Shown piece after piece: positions 37,272 to 50,340 of a DNA stretch of 64,000 bases. Below the pieces are notes generated by a model, which did no database searches, had not been told where the DNA came from, and saw only the letters and a list, made by a program, of their open reading frames with translations. Where the stretch lies: the NCBI GenBank assembly GCA_013399875.1, contig VXAZ01007504.1, positions 124,001 to 188,000 on the forward strand, read 5' to 3'. Position numbers and translations under genes: made by a program. Source of the DNA: Gymnorhina tibicen (lineage: Eukaryota > Chordata > Aves > Passeriformes > Artamidae). Each line of letters starts with the position of its first letter. Position 1 is the stretch's first letter.

Positions 37272-40200
37272 GATTTTGCATGGAGATATTTAAAAGAGGC
37301 AAGATTGGAAGAAAGAAACAATACCTTTTATTAGACAAGGCTGATACAGGTGGGAAAAAAACAAGCAGATCTCATATATGCTTCCCTCTTTTCAATTATA
37401 CCAGTTGACCTAATAAAAGATATAATTTCTTCCAAATAATCTCCTTCTTACATCCTGAGAGAATCACAAGTGAAATAACTTTTTACTATCATGCTGATTT
37501 TAAAATATAATATTTAGTCTTTCCTGTAAACATATTCAGAATATGTGAAGAGTTGATGGATAATATAGTTGGTTTTTTATGTCAACAATCTCCTTACTAA
37601 ATATTATTGAAAACAGAACTAATCAGACTGGGACTTCTTTTCTTCTTTTTTTTTTTGTTTTTTCCTTCAATCAGCTCCTTTGGTTGCAAAGTTTTTCTGT
37701 TTTGCTTAAAAAATAAAAATAAAATATTGAGTAGGAAGAAGCAATATAAATGGATAATGAAAGCAAATTATTATCAAAATGTTTCCCTCTTCACTGCTAC
37801 AATAAAAACAAATTGTATTATGCTAACAAAGCCAAATTGTCAAATGCAGAACTACAATTTGGTTTAATATACCATTGCACCCTGCATATTCAAAATGTCC
37901 CAAAGTGTCTTAAAATAGTAAAAACCCAGCCTTATTACCATATGTGTCTGATTTCGTTACCAACCAAGCACTAAATTGAACAATTAACCATCTAATATAT
38001 TTATCAAAGCTTTCTGGGTTTTCTTCTCGTGCAGCTGTATACAGGGTTGTAATCCCGAATTTTTTATTTTGTTTTGGGTTAGACAACAATTTTGAGCTTT
38101 AAAGTGCAAGAACTGACCCAAAACTACATCAGCAACTCCAAGTTTAGCCTCTGGGGCTGCATCCCTGTGAGTGCATTCAAGAGAGTCTGTGAAGGTTCAC
38201 AGGCACTGGGCAGTGATTGCCTTTTGCCCACACACAGGCTCTCAAAGAGTCCCCAAGCCCACTTTGTGACCCGTGTCAGGGGAGGTTGCATGTAGCTACC
38301 TTGTTCTGGAGTCTGTGAGACTCCAGAGTTTACAAACGCCTGACTCTATAAGACTTCAGTAACAAGAGATTAGGCACTGGAGAAGTTTGTTTACAAGAGC
38401 TATAGCCTCTGTGTCTTTGAAACATATATTTAAAGACAGATTTTCAGAAGAGATCTACTGTCATGTAAAGTCCAAAATATTCAGCCAGATTTGCAGAATT
38501 GTACCATGAAGATGTCAATCAATTCTAAAAATCCCTGTCTTTTCCATTTCATTACTATAAGTAGGAAAGAATGTTTTTACAAATATGACCCTCCAGTATA
38601 AAGAATTCATCTGAGACTAGCTGTAATGTATACAATGTCTAACCAAGTTTCATCTGAGTTATTTAAACCCTGTCTCACTCTGTTTAAAATGAGAGTTCAG
38701 AAATCTCCCAGATAAAGGTTCTCAAGCTTGTCTCATTTCTGCTGCATATAACTTTTTCAGCTGCCTGATTTCAGTCCCTACCAAAGTATTCTCCAAGTTC
38801 AACTAACCCCACTGAAATTCACATTCACCCCTTTAAAATAAATCCCACTCTGCACCCACAGCTAATCCTACAACATAATCTCCTGTGCTGCTTACTTTTT
38901 GAGGTCTATTCACGATTGCAAGACGAATCTTTCAACTGTCCATTGTAACACACCCTGCTCAGTACTTTTGTGGACCACTGGCATATTCCTGACAAAAATG
39001 CACGAAGCTAATGCCAGTATGCTGTCTTTCTTCCTCCACATAGCTACCTCTAGTACTCAGTTATTTCCAGCTGCTGCTACCTTCCATCAGTAATGTGTTT
39101 TCCTGGTATCATTTTATCTTCATTTCAACATACTGAGGTCTTGGCAACACACACAGTAGATGTTTGATCACGTTCAGCTGGGGATCTTTTAATGAATGCA
39201 CTGGGTTATCTTGGCAAGATACCCCACTGCTTTTCTTGCCAGCATCTTGCATATGCTACTAGCCTCTAAATGGTTTCCTTCCACAGCAGTGGGACCTACT
39301 CACCTTTCTCTGACCTAGCCCTGCTGCTTATCAGCACTGCCAGGATTATACTGAGGCTGGGCCACAGGGCAGATGAAGTCCATCTGGTCACTGATGTAAT
39401 GCTCTCTGTAGTTTCTGCTGCCTCCTCCTTCATCCAGCAGTTCTACTAAGACCCTTTGGGCTTGCCAGGGATGCAAGTTCTCTATACATCTTGAAGACAT
39501 CTTGCATGGAAGTCTCCGTGATATCTAAGGAGTGCAGGCCAGGGAGTCAGGACACCTGTAGCTCAGATGGAATGTTAGTGTTATTCCATGACTACTCACC
39601 AGTGCAGTCTTATTGTGTCAAATACAACATAATACTTTCTAGGGGGACTTCTGTGGCCAGCTTACCAACTCAACATTAGCCACCTGCTGCCACTGCCAAG
39701 GCAGATTATCTAATTCTGAAGTCAACTTCAGTCAAGAAAACTCCACGCAACAGCTCAGCCCATATGAAGAAAATAGCCCAATCTGGAGCTTTTTCTCCAT
39801 CTGTGCTATAAAACTCGTTCAGTTTTTACCTGAGCACAAATTGTCATCTAACAGCTCTTATACAAGGGAAGTTTCAGCTTCAGCACAGCTTCAGGGCCAC
39901 ACTCACATCACCATCAATCCTTTCTATTCTCTCCTGCTTTTTTCTTCCTAGGATAGTAGTAGCCACTGTTCATAAAGTTGTCCTGTTTCCCATTTTATGG
40001 ACTCTTGAGGAGTGGCCTTACTCACTCCATCAATTTCCCTAGCACTCATGCTTAAGAGCAAGACTTCTGCATTCTCAGATTCTCTGTCTCCTACCATTAA
40101 ACTTTTATCTTAAGACCTTGTACTTGTTTTCCACTACTTGCTTGTTTCATTTAATCCTTTTTTTTTTTTCTGTACAGTTGATCTCCTCCTGTTATTTGCC

Positions 40201-40399
40201 TGCTTTTCTCTAAGGCTAAACAAGATTTTCCAGAATCTCTCCTGTAAACGGATGTCAATGGTCATACAAATTATTTTCCTTGGTTCTAATTAGCCAGTCA
40301 GTTGTGCTTTCGAAGTAAGGAGGGCAGAGATCTCAGCTTGGGAACATACACATCTATTCACTCCAGGAACATGCCATGAGGCAGGCAAGTCTGGTCCAT
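37272..40399. other. Unique noncoding DNA, no gene recognised
   Basis: About 3.1 kb. A T-rich run lies near 37645 and a poly-T run near 40160. Frames are short. The 40140-40330 part, with a phrase like 'tctctaaggctaaacaagat', may belong to a further diverged CR1 copy, but I could not place it with confidence. Confidence 0.5.
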
Positions 40400-41110
40400 C
40401 AGGGACAGCACTCTAAATCTTAAATAAGGCATCAAATAATTCCATTCATAAACCTATCAAACTGCTTTCTTAAAATCTTCAGGAAGGGGTTTTCCGCATT
40501 GCCCTGACACTTGAAAACTTTATTCTAACTTCTAAATTTTTCTCATTAACAGATAGCATAAATCTTTTGTTCACTTATCATTTTTCTTTGTCTTAATGTG
40601 TTTTTTATCCCTCCATAGTGTTTACTCTCCTGATGTGTGTGTGGATGGCAATCATCCCTGCTCATCTTTAATACTGCTAATCTAAAGAAAGCATATCCCT
40701 TTAATCTCTGTTTGCAAGATAAGGTTCTCCATTCTCTTAGTTACTCTAGTAGCCTTCCTTACCATCTTTTCCAATTTGAATTATAATTCTTGAGTAGGGC
40801 CGATCAGAAGAGCACACAGATTTCCACATCCATTGCAGAGAAGCATTAATCCTTTCCCTTCTGTGTTGGAAATATCTCTTCCAGTGAAGCTCAGAGTCAC
40901 AATGCCTTTCGCAGAGCAGAACCCCTGGTGTGTCACTGCCATTCTGTGGGGAATAGTATACATGGATCCTGAGTCTTGATCAAGGACTTCTATTACTTCT
41001 TCATTTCCACTATGAAGCTTGTTACAGTCTTGTTGGGATCACTAAGGTTGAATGTGTGAATCAGCTCTTCTCTTTCTCTGTTTCTGCATTATTGCAGGCA
41101 AGAATCTCAA
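40400..41110 (-). mobile_element. Very old CR1 LINE fragment, minus strand, long
   Basis: The plus strand tracks the reverse complement of an ancient CR1 over about 700 bp. Ordered phrases include 'tcataaacctatcaaactgc', 'ctttattctaacttctaaat', 'tctttgtcttaatgtg', 'cctgatgtgtgtgtggatgg', 'caatcatccctgctcatctt', 'aaggttctccattctcttag', 'actctagtagccttccttac', 'catcttttccaatttgaatt', 'ggaaatatctcttccagtga' and near 40980 'aaggacttctattacttctt'. Counterparts occur in this order in old CR1 copies of turtles and crocodilians. It is heavily mutated, has no open frame, and is the longest repeat relic in the window. Confidence 0.75.
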
Positions 41111-42724
41111 CTGGATTTTCATTTTTTACCTTCAGTAAACATGAAAAAAAATACTACTGATTCCCTTTTTTTCAATCCCACCTCCTTTGTCAACTCAGTA
41201 TGAGGTTTTGCCCTTACTTCTTTCTCTTCTGTGCAGTAGTCAGGAAATGCAGTGTTTTCATGGACCTAAAACCTTAAATGCTGCCAGATGTTTTGCTTCT
41301 GTTTTGCAGAGCACACTACTAAGTGTGCTCTCACCTGACTGACCACTGGCAACAGGTTTCTCTTTCAGACTTCTAGCAGTGCCCCAAAGCAAAAAGATCA
41401 CATCTGAGCTATCCTTTCCCAACTCTTCCTTCTTTCACCTGTCATCTCCTCCTCCAAATCCCTTGCTCACATCTGAAAAGGAAGGCTGCAATCCAGCTTG
41501 ACAGAGGTACACAGAGCAATGTGGAACAATTCACCCAAAATGTTGTGATGCACATATAAAGGCACTTTTGCTTTTCAAGTCTCAATCTGCACTTTAGGAG
41601 AGATGGGCAAGTTCCTTTACCACAATGGTAGTTTGCAGCAGATTCCCCCCCGCACACTCCAGCTCTGGAGGACAGACTTTTTTCCCAGTATTTTCACTCC
41701 TGCTGCCTTCAACAACTTCCAAAGCAATCATTATGGCATATATCAAAAGCTTTTCATCTGAAGTTCTGACAGATTTCTGGAGAAAGGTTGGGGGTTTATT
41801 CATTTAACAGACACCAGGGAAGACCAACTCCAGGTTTAAAAATCTCTGAGTAGCCTAAATGAAGTTATTTTTTCCCCACTTTAGCCTTAAAGCCAAAATA
41901 GTGTTATTTTCTTAATAGCTTACCCCAGCTTGTTTTCTTTCACAAGCAGCAGCACTTTAAGTAGAGAGCCCACACTGTAATAATTTACTTGGGGAGAACA
42001 GATGGAAGTGGAGAGGGTCAAGGCTGAGTTGCATGCTGTGGCTTTTTGTGTGCATTCATCTGTGCTGCTTTTCCATTTTTGACAATGAAATTCTAAGACT
42101 ATTGGTATTTTTTCAGACAGCAAATTATAAAGTTAAAAAGGTAACAGTGCTTAGCAAACAGGTCATAAACTAAATTGTACTACACTGTGCCTTCTTATTT
42201 GAGTTAGAGGGTCAAATTCTTAGTACTTTTAAGGACTTTGGAGAGCAATTTGTGAGGAAAATGGGGAGAAAATAATTTACACAATTTCACCCATGCCTCT
42301 GGATTGAAAATTGCCTCAGTTAGTCCTCTAACATATATAAAGTTGTCTGAAGACTGCTCTTCCTCCATCAGCTGCCAGCAGCTTCGAGAAGGCACAGCAC
42401 AGAAAGGGAAAGGAGAGGCACAGTGGGATCCCAGCCACACAGGTAAATAATGCTGTTCATCCAATGATGATCCTACTTAATATTCTCCACTGGCTTTTCA
42501 GAAGGATCATATTAAAAAGAATGGAGGCATTTTGGTACAGAAACAACTAAAGCAAATTTCTTCCTCTATTCTTGCCTTCATTTCTAGCTAAGTTGAAGAG
42601 ATGAGGAAAGGAATATGTCTGCATAACATTGCATGTCTCTCAAATATATGTACAAACTGTGAAACTTTTTAAGTCTATGTAAACCTGGTGTTCATCTGTG
42701 AGGGTATCTGTCTATGTTATCCAG
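41111..42724. other. Unique noncoding DNA, no gene recognised
   Basis: About 1.6 kb; no exon or named repeat seen. The beginning may still be diverged CR1, since the neighbouring copy extends in this direction toward its 5' end. Confidence 0.5.
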
Positions 42725-42887
42725 CCTTTTGGAATAGGCTGTCCAGGGAAATGGTGAAGTGGAAGTATTTAAAAGACATGTAGATGTAGCATTTATACAA
42801 ACACAGTGGACTTTGCAATGTTAGGATACGGATTTTACTCTATGGCCTTAAAAGTCCTTTCCAACCTAAATGATGCTATGATTCTAA
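42725..42887 (+). mobile_element. CR1 LINE 3' end
   Basis: Plus-strand CR1 tail: 'ggaataggctgtccagggaa', 'gtggaagtatttaaaagaca', 'tgtagatgtagcattta', 'gactttgcaatgttagg', 'ccttaaaagtcctttccaac', then 'ctaaatgatgctatgattct'. The middle part is more diverged than in the copy at 17535-17686, so this insertion is somewhat older. It is truncated and inactive. Confidence 0.88.
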
Positions 42888-44698
42888 AAGAAAGAGGAAG
42901 ACCAGCATAAGAGCATGCTTTCTGGATTGAAAAGGTGTATTTGGTTGTTATAGTAACTTTTGCAAAGCTCACTTTGTGACAAAATAGAGGTCTTTTGCTT
43001 TAGCAGAGGATCTTTTGAGAAAAGATGTAAAATTATATGTGCAAGATATATAATTTGAGAAGTTACAAAAAATCTTCCCTTTGTCTTTGTAATCAAATTA
43101 AGGCAGCAGGTACTTTCTGAGTCAGTGACAAAAGCGATAAAGCACACTAGTCCAAAAACTTTTTTAAGCTCCCATAGATACAAATGGAGGAGAGACGTTT
43201 GCTGGCTTCTGTGCAGCAGAGGTAGTTTAGGTGTTGGGAGTGTTGCAATCTCACACACAGCAGATTCAATATTCTGCCAAGTTCACTGTCATGTCGTTTT
43301 CTTAACAGACAGGGCATGGGGAGAGGATTGAACATTTTATCAAAAAGATTCATAACAAGGTCTCTTTGGTTGACTTCCAAATGTCTTTTTTAAGGGATCA
43401 CATGTTTCTTTCCCCACTCCATAATTTCTTTCTGAAAAAGGGAGATTTAATACACCTAGGGAGACAAGAGCATGTGTGAAAGTCTTGTCAACTGCTAACA
43501 AAGTGTCTTGATGTAGACATTAATTTGTACAGTGTACTTGCTTTTGGGGGAAGATCAGTTTCACACGTCCTGCTTATTTTTCTCTGACCTTTGAAGGCTA
43601 ATTCAACACGTATACTTGAATAATTTCACGATCCTATCCAATCTGCACAAAGTGCTCTGTTTGAGCATGTGTAATTAGCCATCTTTTCTTTGCTCTGTTC
43701 CTATAGTCTGAATGTAATGAGATACATAATGTTTTCCTAATGTGCTAGAAATTTTATAGGGTCTTTAACTATCAGTTTGATTTGCTGTTACTGTATGTTC
43801 TTTTTGTAAATTGATCCATTCTTTCTCTCTCAACACCCCTGAAATTAAACCTTTCAAAAAAGCATTCTTTTCATCCACATTTAGCTAATATATAAAATGT
43901 ATATATAACACCACCATAGAATATATATGCACAGAGACACACACACAGCATATGTCTAATAAACAATTTCCTCTCAGTAGGCTTCCCTGATGCCATATTT
44001 GGGTGCTAAATTCAAGTAAAATTCCCCAGACCAAACATTATTCTCCAACTCAGATTTGCATATGTACAATCAACAGAGTGGGCAGTCAACACCCAGTCTC
44101 CCACCTTATCCATAAAATATGTGTCCTGTTTCTGGGACATACGTCTCAGTTTTGCAGTCAGTCGCACACGTACGAACCAACAGACAATGAATGTGCCTGT
44201 AGAGGCTAATGAATATTTCTCTCACAAGAGCTGCAGAAGCAAGGATCTCCAATTTGGCAGAAGAACTCAATTTTGTTCTGCTCAGTAGACATAATGTACA
44301 TATCCTGGTCTAGATTTTCACTGTATGTTGAACCTGAGATAAAAACCCTGATGGAGATTTGTGGACACTAGCAATTTGTTTTCTACAGCCTGATCATGGT
44401 CAGGGTCTAGAGTCCTCTTTTTCACAGCTTTCTTTCCTGAAACACGATTTCCTTTAAACCTTCCAGAAGAAGAAAACGTCATGGGTATCACCACTACTGT
44501 AGCCACATAGTGATTAAGGAATCTCCACAACAATGCTGAAGTTTATGCTACTAGGATCAAATAACAAGCCCTTCACCAGCATAATGAGCGCTTATGTAAA
44601 TAAAAGCCCAATTTATTTTTTCAAGCCTACTCTAACAAAAGCCTGTCTCTTCCACAGATTTACCTCTTCACGAAAGCCAGAGAGAAACAACAATTTTT
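42888..44698. other. Unique noncoding DNA
   Basis: No gene recognised. A TATATA-rich patch lies at about 43888-43930 with a short CA run after it. The 124-codon minus frame at 42884-43258 begins beside the CR1 tail and has no family motif. Confidence 0.5.
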
Positions 44699-44795
44699 AA
44701 TGTGATTTGCCCAAGACTCTATAGCCTAAGATAAAATCAAGAATACGAAATGAGACCTCCTGATTCATGGTCTCATGGTCCAGTTCATAGATCAT
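44699..44795 (-). mobile_element. MIR-like SINE relic, minus strand
   Basis: Plus-strand phrases 'tgtgatttgcccaagactct', 'atagcctaagataaaatcaa', 'gaatacgaaatgagacctcc' and 'tgattcatggtctcatggtc' follow the reverse complement of a MIR-type SINE ('gacttgcccaaggtcacaca', 'cagagccgggatt', 'aacccagacctcctgactc'). It is the clearest of the MIR-like relics in the window. Confidence 0.55.
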
Positions 44796-45496
44796 CTAAG
44801 TAAATACATTTTGCATGTGTTTGAGAAGAAATATTGGTTCATGCATGAAATTACTGTAACCTTCTGAAAAATGTCGTAACTTGTGGAAAGGACAGTAAAG
44901 GCACTTAATGAAAGAGACTGTAAATAAATCTCCATTCCTCTGGAATAATGACTAAACAATCAGAAGATTGATTTTACAGTTTAATGTTTAATCAAAATGA
45001 CTCATGCTCCAAAAAATAAATTCTTTGTCTAATTCTTAATCAGCTCTAAGAAAGATGAACTATTCTGTACATGCTTTCTTGCACTGCTCTTTGCATTTAC
45101 ACCACAAATGCTCCAGCCTTCTTCAGGACTGAAATAGGTGTTTTATCATGATTGAAGACTGTGTATCTGCAGCACTGACTACATCTATGCTGTCCAAGGA
45201 GTGAAGACTTTGCTTCAGCTTAGCCATCTGTAAGATTGTGAAATTATATTGATTTATTCATTTCTTTCAAAGGGTGAGGATTAGCTGCCCAGGGGCACTA
45301 AATGCTGGACTGTTCCCCTGTGAAAAATCCAGCACTAAGTTTGCAAACACTTGTTCGCTTAAGTGAAATCCATGTTTAAATACCTCTCATTTTGCTAGGA
45401 GAATTTACTTTCAGGAGAACAGGGTGAAATTTCTCTCTATTTCTACTTTTAACACAAACTCTTACAAGAAAGAGTTCATTTCAGTGACAATTCTAG
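44796..45496. other. Noncoding DNA
   Basis: Nothing recognised in this 0.7 kb between two MIR-like relics. Confidence 0.5.
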
Positions 45497-45610
45497 GAGC
45501 AGTGTGGACTAATGGTTCGTACATTTCTTCTGCAGGCACTGGGAATCTACATATAGATTATGCATAGGTGTAACCACGAGTTAAGTCATGGGATCTTGTA
45601 ACAGTACTTG
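45497..45610 (+). mobile_element. Possible MIR-like SINE head
   Basis: 'gagcagtgtggactaatggt' followed by 'gcaggcactgggaatct' resembles the tRNA-derived head of MIR-type SINEs ('gtggtctagtggttagagca', 'gactgggagtc'). The following bases drift away. Tentative. Confidence 0.33.
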
Positions 45611-48600
45611 GCTATTCTGCTAATTCCTCATGATAGATAAGCAACGTGTCTCACTGATACTGCCCAGAAAGCAGATAATGCAGAAAGCTTCTTTCAAGAA
45701 AGAAAGGAAAGAAGGAACTTGGAGGAGGGAAGAAAGACTATGTACCCTAAAGGAAACAACATTAATCATCACAAATCACAAAAATATTTAGAAACTAGGG
45801 TTTGTGTTTGTAGCTACCTGCCCACCATACAAATTTGTTACTTAAATTACAATCACAAGCCAAACAGAGTGTGGAGATAAGAACTTAGGCAATGCCAATT
45901 TTTTCTGTTCTGTTTTAAAATGTATTTTCTAATCTGGTTTAACTTTTTTTATGTAGCATGTATCTGTCTTTGGTATCTCCTTTGTGCTTCACTGTCTTTC
46001 TAGCCTGTTAACCTGTCATTTATGCTCTCCAGTATCTGCTTTACTTTCACACAGCTGCTTTTCTTGCATTCTTTTCTGTCATCCTGCACCTACTCTCCTT
46101 TTCCCATATAGTTTCCAAAATGCAATGCAAATCTTCATCCTCAGATTTTATTTGAAAGAAGGCAAAATAAATTGCTCATTTCTGTTACTGCCTTGAGTTT
46201 TTTGAGACAGCTGAAGGCAGTATTTCAGAAAATAACATAGCTTCAGTTCAATCTTAACACCCTTTTGGCCAGTCTACATAAATATCTCCATCTCTAAGTA
46301 GAGATTATGTTTCACTTCCAGGTCTAAATAGCTCCTCATGTTGTCTGTCCCTCCAAGGGACCAACTAGTGCTGGTTTAGTTGTGTGCAGGAGAAGAATCA
46401 GTGCCCTCTCTGACACCTGAATCACTTGCTCACAACACACTATGCTTTCTCTTTTCTGTTGTAGCTGTCTGCAGAGGAGGAACCCACGTCAGCTCCCATT
46501 TCTACCAGATATTTTAGCTAAGCTTTAGACCTGAATGTTTTTCTTCCCTAATCTGATCCCACTCCTTCACTGAAATGCTATGCCTTTTGGATTTAGGCAT
46601 GTTGGCTGTGTTACAGTTCCAGTCTGTTTTGTGTGTGGCAGAAAATCTGCTTTCATGATTTGCTTAGTTCTCCATTTTTTTTCCTCTCGGCTATAAATAA
46701 ACAGTGCAAATGGTATATCTTTGTGAACTGTTCCTCTCTGTCCCATGCCAGGGACAGGAGGAAAGGGATGTGAGGGTGTAGAGAGAATCCATCCACAACA
46801 TGAGACAGGACAACTGAGAAAACTAATATAGAGAATAGCACATTTTGGGGCAGTTGGTGTCTTCAGGAACAAGATAAGGACAAATGTTTTCGTTTTTTCA
46901 ATCTCTGTAAATGTGATTTCACTGTCAAAAGCGAGCTGTTCTCTTTGGCACATTAAGAACTGAAAACCAGGAGAAACACCAGTAGAGAGTAAAGCATTCA
47001 GAAAGGGGGCCGAGGGGAGAGAACATTAGCTCAGCTCTTTACTACATGACATGTCTTGAAGATAGACCAAAGAAGGGATTATTACTGCCATCTCACAAGA
47101 GAAACCCATCCATGATCTTCATGTGAGAAACACATTTCAAAGTTTTTTTGAGATGTACTGCAGGGACCACAACTCTTTTTTGACTGGGTGTGACTTTCCA
47201 GACGTGAAGTGTTCTGCTACCAATCCATCAGAAACTAAACAGTCAAGTTTGAAGTGGTGAGGATAGAAAACAAATGTATTTATGTAGCTGTACGCTGCAC
47301 AGTAATGACTGGCAAAGACAGACTTTACAAACGGAGGTCTCTGACTTTACAAACTGAGCCCTCTGTGATCTTGAATTACATGGTCTGAGAACATGCAGTT
47401 TTTGTTGGGGTCCTGGTGGTCTTATACCTATGGAAGGCAGGGAACAGGCACACAGCTCTTCTGATACTAGAGCATATATCTCCAAAAAGGATTTTTCAAA
47501 ACTACTCTTCAAGGCTGGTTTGAATACCTTTCCTTGTTGCATGACATCAGCACTGTGCAGCTCTTCTTGAGCACCTCCCTTCCCTTAAAACCAAATTCCC
47601 AGTTGGTTGGAAACACTGCCCATCTGTTTTAAAAAAAAAAAGGTAAAATGGAAACACAAAGGGACAGCCAATTGGCAAATCTGGGGAATGTTCCTTTCAG
47701 CACTGAAGAAAATAATCAGTCAGACCTGGCAGTTAGAAGCAGGAGTGATCAGGTCATTGTCCAAGAGGAAAAGATATCTTCTACTTAGCTGGAGGTCACT
47801 AAACATTTTTATTTTCATACACAAGATCAGCAAGCATGGAGCCAGTTCATCTAGTGTTAAACACTAAAGGCTGAAATATTTTGCATAGCTACTTTATAAT
47901 TCTCTCTTTCTGCTGATAACCAAGGGGCAACAAGCTGAAAAATCAATGACTATCATGTCAATTCAATGTATGTCAATGTTGTGACGCAGTTTTTATGTAA
48001 GATGAGTTTCAGACACAAATAATACAAACTTTCCAAGTTGAAGCTAGGGCACTTAGCTAACACTTTGGAAACTATCACTGAATTTAGAGTAACTGTAGAA
48101 GTTGGGGAATAAAGGAGAGAGGACACTCCAGTAAGTCCTTTCAATCTCCAGATTCTGCTAACTGATCCATGACAAGATAGAAAGGCTTTAGAATTATCAT
48201 GATCCTTCATTCATAAAACCACTGCTGTAGGGGGTGCATATTACCCTAAAATGCCTGAGATTTTATAAAACTTGCCCATATTTACAACAAAACTTCCAAC
48301 TAGAAAATGTACTGGTCCTTTCCTCCCTGTGGCATACCAATTTCTCAGGTTTATCAACTGCTCAGCCATTCAATAAGGCAAATAAATATCTGCTTAGGTC
48401 CACTGATCTTTCTCATTTTTGAGGTAAGACAAATTTGAGGACTGAGTTAAGCTTGATTTCCCTGATGGATGATGTGATGTCCATGCCCCAAAACAAGTTT
48501 CAGAAAAGTCAATATTTGGTTCAAAAGTCAGTATTTCCCATATTGAAACATCAGCATTTCAAGCTGTGCAGCAAAATGAAGGTTGTATGCAAAAAGAACA

Positions 48601-50155
48601 AAAAAAACCCCACCTCCTAAAATCTGTAAAATGAGGAAAAAAGCCAGAATTCTTGTGGCTGTCTTGCTCATTTCTTGACTGACTGCTATTTGTTGTTAAA
48701 AGGCAGTGCACGGAGGATTAGCCAGAGCAATTTGTTGATCACACAGGCATCACACATTCATTGCTGTTCTCCATTAATGGACTAGTGGACTAGCAGAACA
48801 TGAATAACGGGGCCACACACTATTGACTGCTGTGTACAAAGCAAGACTGACTTTCACAATTATGAAAGAGTAATGACCAGAAATAAGAGGAAATAAGCAA
48901 TTTTTATCCAGAATTTTTCAAGTTAAAGGGACACCAAGATATCAATCTCTTATTACACTATATAAGCAAAGCAATGTTTACACAAAGAGTAAGAGGTTGT
49001 GCCCCACGACATGAACTAGCTGCTGCTGAGATTTAGAAGAAAAGTTCTACTGAGAAGCTCATCCTTAACTGACTGTAAAAATATTTCTTGCATCTTTCAC
49101 GTAGGCATCTGTCTCTGTGCACCCTGAGAGGACCCTATAGTCTAACCATAGCAAACGTAAGCTACCAGTAAATTATTATTTTTCTTATTCTGAGTGATTC
49201 AGTGAGACCATAGCCTGAAAATTTCAGAAGCATCTTTGTGTGATTTCTTGCCAATCCATCGATCTGATGGGTCAGCACCCAGCTGTCTGTGGCCTGTGTT
49301 TCTTTTTCTGACAGCTGAATCTTTTATCATAACAACAAATCAGACCACGTAAAAGTGTTTGGAGAGCTGTGCCGGCACATGAAAATGCCAGTCTGGTGTG
49401 ACACTCATTTGCAGTTGCTAAGTCAATTCTAAAATGCTCCGCCAAGTTTTTCAATTAAGGTCTAGAAAAACAAGATGCCCTTGCTGAAGACATAACCCAC
49501 TCACAACATGAAGGACAGGGGTGATAAGGGGTGTTGAGTAATGTCCCCATAACAGATTTTCAAGCAGCTATGCCCACCTACCATAGCAAACTTACTTATC
49601 CGCTGAATATAAACAATGACACTTGTCTATAGAAATTGTATGTGCTCTCCAGATAAGCAAAAGGTGTTTTACTTGTCAGGCCTACAGAAGCTTACAGAAG
49701 TGGAAAACCTGTTCCCTCTTCCTACTTCCATCTTTCCCCTTTCCTTATCCTTTCTCCAGCACGAGCTTCCTCAGAGCCAGTGCTCCCCCACATTGCATAA
49801 GAAAAAGTGAAAATATGCCTCTAATAACCTCCATCTCTTTTGCTTATGTCTGTTCTTCACTTTAAATTTTTGTCCCTTTCCCCTTGATGCCCCTTTCATC
49901 CCTTACTGGTCTTGCTCTTTCTTACCCCACCTCTGATTGCTGCCCACCCAAGTGCTCAGACATTATTTTCCATCTCCCAAATTTCCAAACACCTGAATCT
50001 AACACTTCTTCACCCTTCCATGAGCCTTCTTTCCTGTCCGCCTAGCAAAGGAGGTAGTAGCTACCGTTTCTTGATGCTGTGTTTCCTTGTTGGAGACTTT
50101 CTACATTTTTTTCCCTTTTTCCCTGTTCCTCTGCTAATTTTGTTGTCATTTCCAG
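45611..50155. other. Unique noncoding DNA, no gene recognised
   Basis: About 4.5 kb. A purine-rich AAGAAAGGAAAG patch lies near 45700 and an A-run near 47629. The 128-codon minus frame at 46567-46953 shows no motif and is rejected. The end of this interval is a long pyrimidine tract (about 50096-50155) leading to a candidate splice acceptor. Confidence 0.5.
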
Positions 50156-50340
50156 AGCTGGAGAAACCTAAGAGGAGAAGAATGGTGGATAACACCCCAT
50201 GAGAAGAGGCTGAATGCAGGCCTGTCTTCAATGCACACAGAAAGCGCCTAGGAAATCAGTCACTGAAAGACCAACAGTGGAGATATTTCACAAACCAGAC
50301 GAAAGGCTTAAGAGTGCTTAATCATCAGCTGAAAAGTCAG
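50156..50340 (+). other. Exon-like segment, probably noncoding
   Basis: A strong pyrimidine tract ends in TTTCCAG at 50155, and 185 bases later CAG is followed by GTAGGT (donor at 50341). Both match vertebrate splice consensus well. All three plus-strand frames are interrupted by stops inside the segment, so it is not an internal coding exon. It could be an exon of a long noncoding RNA or a chance pair of sites. Confidence 0.25.

Noticed and set aside
43888..43930. Several TATATA motifs suggesting a promoter
   Set aside because: AT-repeat low-complexity sequence with no downstream exon or initiator evidence.
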